Assembly (NCBI GenBank): GCA_965216915.1
Contig: CBDCGS010000005.1
Coordinates: forward strand, 372,001-436,000
From: CBDCGS01 sp965216915
GTDB taxonomy: Bacteria; Pseudomonadota; Alphaproteobacteria; UBA828
DNA: 64,000 nt
Direction of reading: 5' to 3'
Shown piece after piece: positions 58,669 through 64,000 of this stretch (positions are counted from its first letter, which is position 1; each line of letters begins with the position of its first letter). The notes below the pieces were generated by a model. It did no database searches, was not told the origin of the DNA, and was given only the letters and a program-made list of their open reading frames with translations. The position numbers were made by a program, and so were the translations under genes.

Positions 58669-60834
58669 TCAGCGGTTCAATGGCGCGGACAGATGGCCGA
58701 CGGCATTTTCGATCAGGCGCATGCCGGTGTCGTTCTCGAGCGTCAGGATCGATTCGGGATGGAACTGCACGGCGCCGATCGGCGCCTCGCGGTGCTCGAC
58801 CGCCATCGGCACGCCATCGGCGGTGACCGCCGTGACCGAGAGCGCGTCGGGCACGTGATCGGGCGTGGCGTAGAGCGAGTGGTAGCGCCCCACCTTGAAG
58901 GTCGGCGGCAACCCGTCGAAGAGCCTCCCGCCTTGCACGATCACCTCGGATGCCTTGCCGTGCACCGGCTCGTCGAGCTGCGCCAGCGTGCCGCCGAAAA
59001 ACTCGACGATCGCCTGCAGGCCCAGGCAAACGCCGAACAACGGCATCTCACCGGCACGCGCCAGCTCGATGGTGTCGGCGACGTCGAAGTCGCTCGGCCG
59101 TCCCGGGCCCGGCGAGAGGACCACGAGGTCGGCCCGCCGGCTGCGCAACCACGCGCGAGCCGGAGAGGGACGCAACGTCTCGACGATCGCGCCGGTTTGG
59201 CGCAGATAGTTGGCGAGCGTGTGCACGAACGAATCCTCATGATCGACGAGCAGGATGCGGCACGCCGACCGGGGGCCCTTGCTCACGGCCTCGGGCGCGG
59301 GCCGCATCTCGCCCCGAATCGCCGCAAACAGCGCCGATGCCTTGAGCCGGCATTCCGCCTCCTCGGCCTCGGGATCGCTGTCATAGAGCAGCGTCGCGCC
59401 CGCGCGCACCTCGGCGATCCCGTCCTTCATGCGGATCGTGCGTAGCGTGAGGCCGGTGTTCATGCCGCCGTCGAAGGTCATCCGCCCGATCGCCCCGCCA
59501 TACCAGCGCCGGCAGGAATGCTCCTGCTCCTCGACGAAACGCATGGCCCAGCGCTTGGGTGCACCGGTGACGGTGACGGCCCAGGTGTGGCTCAGAAAGG
59601 CGTCGAGCGCGTCGAACTCGGGCCGCAGGATGCCCTCCACATGATCGACCGTGTGGATGAGGCGCGAGTAGAGCTCGATCTGGCGGCGCCCGATCACGCG
59701 CACCGAACCCGGCTCGCAGATGCGCGACTTGTCGTTGCGGTCGACGTCGGTGCACATGGTGAGCTCGGCCTCGTCCTTGGCCGAGTTGAGGAGCCGCGCG
59801 ATCTGCGCGGCGTCGCCGAGCGCATCCTTGCCGCGTGCGATGGTGCCGGAGATCGGACAGGTCTCGATGCGCCGCCCGTCGACACGGACATACATCTCCG
59901 GCGAGGCGGCGACCAGAAACTCGCCGGCGCCGAGGTTCATGAGCGCGCAATAGGGTGCCGGATTGGTGGTGCGCAGACGGCGGAACACGGCCGCCGGCGT
60001 GTCGGAACAGGGCTCGTGGAAGGCTTGGCTCAGCACGACCTCGAAGAGATCGCCGCGCCGAAACGCCTCCTTCGCGCGCACCACGGACTGGGCGTATTCG
60101 CCGGGCGCGTGGTCGTCCGCAGCGCCATCGGGCGCCGCGCGGAGACGGTAGGGGTCGGCGCCGGGCGTGCGCGGTATCGAGCGGCTATCCGCCCCACCGG
60201 TGATGAAGTCATAGCGATGCCGGGTCGCCCGCGTCGCCATGTGGTCGATCACGAGGATCTCGTCCGGAAGATAGAGCACGAGGTCGCGCTGATCCGCAGG
60301 GCGCGCCCGGCTCTCGGGAATCGGATCGAACTGAAACGCGAGGTCGTAGCCGAAGGCGCCGTAAAGGCCGAGATGCTGATCCTGATCGCTCGCAAAGAGC
60401 GTACGGACCGCGCGCAGCACGGAGAATATGGAGGGCTGCCGGCTGCGCTGCTCCTCCGGGACGATTTCGGTGGACTCGCGCACGGTGCCGGCCAGCGCAT
60501 CGCCGGTGACACGCAGCCGATCGAGCGCATCGAGCGGCTCGAGCGCGCCCGCGAGCGCCGGCAGCAACATGGCGCCCCGCCCGTTGAGCGCGGTGGCCGC
60601 GAAATCGCGCCCGCGGCAGGAAAGCGCCAGCGGTGGCGCCGAGAAGCCGAGGTCCCAGCGCGTGTAGCGCCCGGGAAATTCGAAGCAGGATGACATGAGC
60701 ACGCCCGGCTCGGTGTCGAGCCGGTCGATCAACCGCTCGGCGGCATCCTCGATCGCGGTGACGTGATCCTCCCGGATGACCGTGAGGCCGCCCTCGGTCT
60801 CGTAGCGGAATGCCGTTTCGCTCGTCGTCGTCAT
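58669..60834 (-). CDS. trpE(G): Fused anthranilate synthase TrpE(G)
   Basis: The 721-aa bifunctional enzyme converts chorismate and glutamine to anthranilate, the first step of tryptophan synthesis. TrpE (about 1-520) has the tryptophan-feedback segment MSSCFEFPGRYTRWD and chorismate-site motifs IETCPISGTIARG, DVDRNDKSRICEPGSV and RLIHTVDHVEG. It ends in the usual GGAIGRMTFDGGMNTGLTLRT. TrpG (about 526-721) has RILLVDHEDSFVHTLANYLRQTG, the glutamine-attacking Cys in FGVCLGLQAI (about 601) and His-x-Glu in VQFHPES (about 692). The fusion is typical of rhizobia and Azospirillum relatives. It is preceded by a leader peptide and attenuator. Confidence 0.97.
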   Translation of the reverse strand: MTTTSETAFRYETEGGLTVIREDHVTAIEDAAERLIDRLDTEPGVLMSSCFEFPGRYTRWDLGFSAPPLALSCRGRDFAATALNGRGAMLLPALAGALEPLDALDRLRVTGDALAGTVRESTEIVPEEQRSRQPSIFSVLRAVRTLFASDQDQHLGLYGAFGYDLAFQFDPIPESRARPADQRDLVLYLPDEILVIDHMATRATRHRYDFITGGADSRSIPRTPGADPYRLRAAPDGAADDHAPGEYAQSVVRAKEAFRRGDLFEVVLSQAFHEPCSDTPAAVFRRLRTTNPAPYCALMNLGAGEFLVAASPEMYVRVDGRRIETCPISGTIARGKDALGDAAQIARLLNSAKDEAELTMCTDVDRNDKSRICEPGSVRVIGRRQIELYSRLIHTVDHVEGILRPEFDALDAFLSHTWAVTVTGAPKRWAMRFVEEQEHSCRRWYGGAIGRMTFDGGMNTGLTLRTIRMKDGIAEVRAGATLLYDSDPEAEEAECRLKASALFAAIRGEMRPAPEAVSKGPRSACRILLVDHEDSFVHTLANYLRQTGAIVETLRPSPARAWLRSRRADLVVLSPGPGRPSDFDVADTIELARAGEMPLFGVCLGLQAIVEFFGGTLAQLDEPVHGKASEVIVQGGRLFDGLPPTFKVGRYHSLYATPDHVPDALSVTAVTADGVPMAVEHREAPIGAVQFHPESILTLENDTGMRLIENAVGHLSAPLNR

Positions 60835-60887
60835 CGTGCGTCTCTCCCTTCGACCGCCGCGGGAGAGCCGGTGTCCTTCAGGGGCAT

Positions 60888-60965
60888 GAAACGAAGAAGG
60901 CCGCTCGGTCTCCCAGCGGCCATGCGTGCATGCAAACGGTGTGGCCGCCCTGTTAGCGGGGCCAC
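60888..60965 (-). promoter_or_regulatory. Tryptophan attenuator upstream of trpE(G)
   Basis: On the minus strand three mutually exclusive stems can form. Stem 1:2 is GTGGCC (60960-60965) with GGCCAC (60941-60946). Antiterminator 2:3 is GCGGCCA (60942-60948) with TGGCCGC (60916-60922). Terminator 3:4 is GGCCGCT (60915-60921) with AGCGGCC (60899-60905), followed by TTCTTCGTTT (60889-60898). Region 1 overlaps the three Trp codons of the leader peptide, so ribosome stalling there frees region 2 to pair with 3 and lets transcription proceed. Confidence 0.88.
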
Positions 60966-60991
60966 CACCAGCGCGTCGCCGCGACTTGCAT
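60953..60991 (-). CDS. trpL: trp leader peptide with three consecutive Trp codons
   Basis: The peptide MQVAATRWWWPR (TAA at 60953-60955) contains three adjacent TGG codons. GAGG lies 6 bases before ATG 60991; in-frame ATGs at 60997 and 61003 would add 2 or 4 residues. Its end lies just before the attenuator stems. Its sole role should be to sense charged tRNA-Trp. Confidence 0.9.
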   Translation of the reverse strand: MQVAATRWWWPR

Positions 60992-61134
60992 GCTCATCCT
61001 CATGACGCCGCATGAGGCCGCGTTCTCGCGGCGCTGTCAAGGGATTGAGCAAAGCGACGGGACCGCCCGCCGTGGACTCGCCCGAGCGGGCGACCTAGTG
61101 TGCGCGCCGCATAAGGATTAGGGAGGACGAGGCC

Positions 61135-61905
61135 ATGGATTTTTCCGGTGACATGGGCACCTGGCAGCGCCGGGTCGGCGACTGTCCCGAGGGGGTCTCG
61201 CGGCGCATGGCGGCGACCGCCGCGCTCTCGGTGAAGCCCGGGCAGGCGCTGCTCGATGTCGGCTGCGGCGGCGGGCACCTGGTGGAGACGCTCGCGCGCG
61301 CCGTCGGGCCGGAGGGGCGCGCGGTCGGCCTCGATGCGAGCGGCGGCCAGCTCTCGGCCGCACGCGCACGCTGCGAGGACCTGCCCGCGGCGGAATTCGT
61401 CGAGGGAGACGCAACCGCGATGACCTTCGCGGATGCGGCGTTCGACGGCCTCGCTTCCATCCAGACCCTCGAATATGTCGCCGATGTCGAGGCCGCGCTC
61501 GCCGAGACGCGGCGGGTGCTGAAACCGGGCGCGCCGGCGGCGCTGATCTCCGTGCTATGGGACCACTTTCGCGTTCATGGCGCGGAGCCCGCCCTGACCG
61601 AGCGCCTGTTGGACGCCTTCCGCGCGCACTGCTGTCACCAGATGCTGCCCCTCGCGCTGCCGGGCAAGCTCGCCGCGGCAGGCTTCGGCGGCATCACCCG
61701 CACGCCGCTCGCCTTCTTCAACGGGGCGCTTCACGAGAACGCCTACGGCTACTGGGCGGTGCGGATCATCGCCGCCTTCGGCGTCGCGCAGGGCATCTCC
61801 CGCGACGACGCAGAGGCCTGGACCGAGCAAATCGAGCGCGCCGATGCCGAAGGGCGGTTCGGCTTCGTCAGCGTGCCGGTGATGACCACGGCGGTCGCGA
61901 TCTGA
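61135..61905 (+). CDS. SAM-dependent class I methyltransferase
   Basis: The 256-aa enzyme has the Rossmann methyltransferase motif I LLDVGCGGGHLVETLARAVG (SAM loop), acidic motif II VGLDASGGQL and post-motif region VEGDATAMTFADAAFDGLASIQTLEYVADV. It is of the UbiE/Methyltransf_11 type. The acceptor substrate is unknown. It is divergent from trpE(G), with the trp leader upstream region shared. A GGGAGGACGAGG box precedes ATG 61135. Confidence 0.92.
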   Translation: MDFSGDMGTWQRRVGDCPEGVSRRMAATAALSVKPGQALLDVGCGGGHLVETLARAVGPEGRAVGLDASGGQLSAARARCEDLPAAEFVEGDATAMTFADAAFDGLASIQTLEYVADVEAALAETRRVLKPGAPAALISVLWDHFRVHGAEPALTERLLDAFRAHCCHQMLPLALPGKLAAAGFGGITRTPLAFFNGALHENAYGYWAVRIIAAFGVAQGISRDDAEAWTEQIERADAEGRFGFVSVPVMTTAVAI

Positions 61906-62021
61906 TGCCGGCGGCGCGTTTCTCCGCGCGGATTGCCGACTTCGCGTTGACGCCATTTCGTCCGATAATGAGCGTTCCATAAAGCCGCTCCTCGAGGGGC
62001 GGCAAGCGAAGGGGTTGGACG

Positions 62022-62660
62022 ATGATTGATTGGTATGTCGAAGGCCATTCGTTCGGGAATTGCAATTGCGCCTTCGGGTGCCCCTGCCAGTTCGAGGCGT
62101 TGCCGACCTATGGCGACTGCCGCGGCCTCGAGGTGCTGCACATCGACAAGGGCCACTTCGGCGATGTCGACCTGAGCGGTCTGAAGATCGCGGTGATGTA
62201 TGCCTGGCCGGGCCCGATCTTCGAGGGCAAGGGCGAGCTCCAAGCGATCATCGACGAGCGTGCCGACGAGGCGCAGCGCCGCGCGCTCGAAGCCATTGTT
62301 CTCGGCGAGGAGACGGAGGAAGCGGCGACGCACTGGTGGGTCTTCCGCGCGATGTCCGACACCGTCCATCCGACGCTCTTCAGGCCCATCGCCTTCGAGG
62401 TCAATATCGAGGAACGAAAGGCGAAGGCGAGCATTCCCGGCGTGCTGGAGAGCGCGGGCACGCCGATCCGCCCGCCGCATGGCGACGGTGAGCACCGCGT
62501 GCGCATCGACATTCCGAACGGCATCGAGTTCGAGCTCGCGGAGATCGGCAGCGGCACGAGCAGCACCGGCGCGGACGCCGCGATCAACCTGACGCTCGCC
62601 AACAGCTACGGCCAGTTCAACATCCTGCGCCATTCCGGCACGGGCATCGTCTCGGCCTAG
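62022..62660 (+). CDS. DUF1326-domain protein
   Basis: The 212-aa protein opens with MIDWYVEGHSFGNCNCAFGCPCQFEALPTYGDC, the Cys-rich DUF1326 signature. The mid-part (MYAWPGPIFEGKGELQAIIDERADEAQRRALEAIV) and the C-terminal GQFNILRHSG also fit. CNCAFGCPC suggests metal or redox chemistry. It is followed after 3 bp by a DUF2182 membrane protein, a well-known neighbour, so the two are likely a functional pair. The actual role is unknown. Confidence 0.93.
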   Translation: MIDWYVEGHSFGNCNCAFGCPCQFEALPTYGDCRGLEVLHIDKGHFGDVDLSGLKIAVMYAWPGPIFEGKGELQAIIDERADEAQRRALEAIVLGEETEEAATHWWVFRAMSDTVHPTLFRPIAFEVNIEERKAKASIPGVLESAGTPIRPPHGDGEHRVRIDIPNGIEFELAEIGSGTSSTGADAAINLTLANSYGQFNILRHSGTGIVSA

Positions 62661-62663
62661 CCC

Positions 62664-63569
62664 ATGGGCGCGACCGTCGAGCGGCCGCTGCTCGAGGCGG
62701 TTCTCCGGAAAGACCGTTTCGTCGTGATCGGCACGCTGGCGCTGATCGCCGCCGGCGCGTGGGCCTACACGCTGCTCGGGGTCGGCATGAGCATGACCGC
62801 GTTCGAGATGACGTCCGCGCCCTTCTCGGGATCGCCCAGCGGCGACATGGCGATGGGCGGCGACATGGCGATGGGCGGCGACGTGGCGATGGAGGGCGGC
62901 ATGGCCATGGACGACGGCATGGCGATGGAAGGCGGCCCGATGTCCGCATCGCCGTGGAGCGGCACGTACGGTCTCGTGATGCTCGGCATGTGGTGGTTCA
63001 TGATGGTCGCGATGATGCTGCCGAGCGCGACGCCGACGATCCTGCTCGCGGCGACGATCAACCGCCGCGCCAAGACGGCCACCCCGCCGTTCGGCAAGAC
63101 CGGCTTTTTCGTCGCGGGCTACCTCGCCGCCTGGCTCGTCTTCAGCGCACTCGCGGTCGTCGCGCAGTGGGCGCTCGAGAGCACCGGCCAGCTCGCCGCG
63201 ATGATGATGGACAGCACCAGCCTCTATCTCACTGCGGGCCTCTTGATGGCCGCGGGCCTCTGGCAGCTCACGCCGATCAAGCAGGCGTGCCTGCGCCATT
63301 GCCGCTCGCCGATCCAGTTCCTCATCGAGCGCCGCGGCCGCGGCAACATCGGTGCGCTCCGGATGGGGCTCGGCCACGGCACCTACTGCCTTGGCTGCTG
63401 CTGGTTTCTGATGGCGCTGCTCTTCGTCGGCGGCGTGATGAACCTCTATTGGATCATCGGCCTCGCGCTCTTCGTGCTCGTCGAGAAGCTCGTCCCGCGC
63501 GGCCAGTGGTTCGGCCGCCTCGCGGGCGTCGCGCTCTTCGCGGGCGGCATCGCGACACTCATCGTCTAA
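62664..63569 (+). CDS. DUF2182 membrane protein with Met-rich loop
   Basis: The 301-aa integral membrane protein has about seven helices. The first (VVIGTLALIAAGAWAYTLLGV) is followed by a periplasmic loop with five hexapeptides of type GDMAMG (residues 60-89). Then come helices such as GLVMLGMWWFMMVAMMLPSATPTI, the DUF2182 core with the conserved MM-M-LPS. The C-terminal half has LRMGLGHGTYCLGCCWFLMALLFVGGVMNL, the G-x-x-CxGCCW motif. Met-rich loops bind Cu(I) in known transporters. It is the membrane partner of the DUF1326 protein. Confidence 0.92.
   Translation: MGATVERPLLEAVLRKDRFVVIGTLALIAAGAWAYTLLGVGMSMTAFEMTSAPFSGSPSGDMAMGGDMAMGGDVAMEGGMAMDDGMAMEGGPMSASPWSGTYGLVMLGMWWFMMVAMMLPSATPTILLAATINRRAKTATPPFGKTGFFVAGYLAAWLVFSALAVVAQWALESTGQLAAMMMDSTSLYLTAGLLMAAGLWQLTPIKQACLRHCRSPIQFLIERRGRGNIGALRMGLGHGTYCLGCCWFLMALLFVGGVMNLYWIIGLALFVLVEKLVPRGQWFGRLAGVALFAGGIATLIV
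62841..62930 (+). repeat. Five 18-bp tandem repeats encoding the Met-rich loop
   Basis: Units of GGCGACATGGCGATGGGC type occur five times from 62841 to 62930. The first two are identical and the later three diverge gradually. Each encodes G-(D/G)-M/V-A-M-(G/E/D). The repeat number could vary between strains. Confidence 0.9.
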
Positions 63570-63664
63570 GAGCGCGCGGCGGCGCAGTGTCTGCGCCCGC
63601 ATGACTTGGCGACGCACGCCGCGTACTATTCGCCTCCAATCGAGACCAGCGACGTGGAGACGCA

Positions 63665-64000
63665 ATGGGGGCCTTTGGAATCGGGCAGCCGGTGAGGCGC
63701 AAGGAGGACGACCGGTTTCTCACCGGCGCGGGCCGCTACCAAGACGACCTGCCGTTCGATGGCGCCCTGCATGCCGCCTTCGCACGCTCGCCGCGCGCCC
63801 ATGCCACGATCGAGCATCTCGACATCACGGCAGCGGTCGCCACACCCGGCGTCGTTGCGGTGTTGACCGCCGCCGACATCGCCGCGGAGGAAGCAGGCGG
63901 TTTTCCCTGCCTCGCGAACGTCTGGATCCCGCTCGAGCGTGCCGGCGGCGCGCCGGCCGCCTATCCGCACAATCCGCTGCTCGCGGAGGGGCGTGTGCGC
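63665..64000 (+). CDS. Molybdopterin-binding hydroxylase large subunit (CoxL type), 5' part
   Basis: The frame starts at ATG 63665 and runs off the window after 112 codons. It opens MGAFGIGQPVRRKEDDRFLTGAGRYQDDL, the canonical N terminus of the aerobic carbon-monoxide-dehydrogenase-like large subunits. It continues LHAAFARSPRAHATIEHLDITAAVATPGVVAVLTAADI. Unlike the Tat-borne enzyme at the left end, this type stays in the cytosol. Its CoxS and CoxM partners may lie to the right, beyond the window. Confidence 0.93.
   Translation, partial: MGAFGIGQPVRRKEDDRFLTGAGRYQDDLPFDGALHAAFARSPRAHATIEHLDITAAVATPGVVAVLTAADIAAEEAGGFPCLANVWIPLERAGGAPAAYPHNPLLAEGRVR

Overview
This is a GC-rich chromosomal window with long, low-stop reading frames on both strands. 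It most likely comes from an alphaproteobacterium of the Rhodospirillales/Rhizobiales type. The reasons are a fused trpE(G) gene with a WWW leader-peptide attenuator, an alpha2/beta2-type glyQ-glyS pair followed by ppdK, a hupB / tRNA-Val / tRNA-Asp / nuoA set all on the minus strand, several Tat-exported oxidoreductase and binding proteins, and molybdenum hydroxylases at both ends. No rRNA, CRISPR array, integrase or insertion sequence was recognised.

Layout. 1-464: start of the nuo operon (nuoA, cut by the window edge) and tRNA-Asp. 565-3883: an isoquinoline-1-oxidoreductase-like molybdenum hydroxylase with 2Fe-2S and dihaem cytochrome partners. 4.0-8.2 kb: a DUF1513 propeller protein, a FecR-domain protein and a membrane histidine kinase. 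8.4-12.5 kb: a complete polyamine/opine-type ABC importer operon. 13.0-18.4 kb: a crotonase, a frameshifted serine hydrolase, an amidase, a TPR protein and a CinA-like protein. 18.6-23.1 kb: an acidic protein of unknown function and a STAND-type NTPase with eight 46-residue TPRs, split by one frameshift. 23.4-29.5 kb: an RTX/FecR secreted protein behind a consensus sigma-70 promoter, a class III nucleotide cyclase with TPRs, an AmpD-like amidase and a luciferase-like oxidoreductase. 29.6-32.6 kb: an EF-hand protein divergent from an OmpR-type two-component pair; both sides carry Asp/His-rich segments. 32.7-33.2 kb: tRNA-Val and HU.

33.4-43.2 kb: an operon with the two halves of the plant Tm-1 architecture plus a soluble sugar dehydrogenase, a Leu/Ile/Val-type binding protein, two tandem NTF2-like proteins with a four-Cys partner, a DMT transporter, and two MORN-repeat proteins that share a nearly identical promoter/signal-peptide segment. 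43.4-47.3 kb: hydantoinase/oxoprolinase hyuA-hyuB. 47.4-49.6 kb: an AbrB/Doc toxin-antitoxin pair, an OmpW-type porin and two tiny membrane proteins flanking an FNR-like box. 49.7-55.4 kb: glyQ-glyS-ppdK. 55.4-58.3 kb: a second, larger RTX protein paralogous to the one at 23.4 kb. 58.7-61.0 kb: trpE(G) with its attenuator. 61.1-64.0 kb: a methyltransferase, a DUF1326-DUF2182 pair with a Met-rich loop, and the start of a CoxL-type hydroxylase subunit.

Working together: most modules are transport plus catabolism of small organic compounds (molybdenum hydroxylases, amidase, hydantoinase, ABC importers, crotonase). Added to these are surface/secreted proteins (RTX, MORN, OmpW, FecR) and candidate metal or oxygen sensing. 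Two single-base losses in homopolymer runs (14,844-14,846 and 21,357-21,361 or nearby) break otherwise continuous proteins; these may be assembly errors or true mutations.
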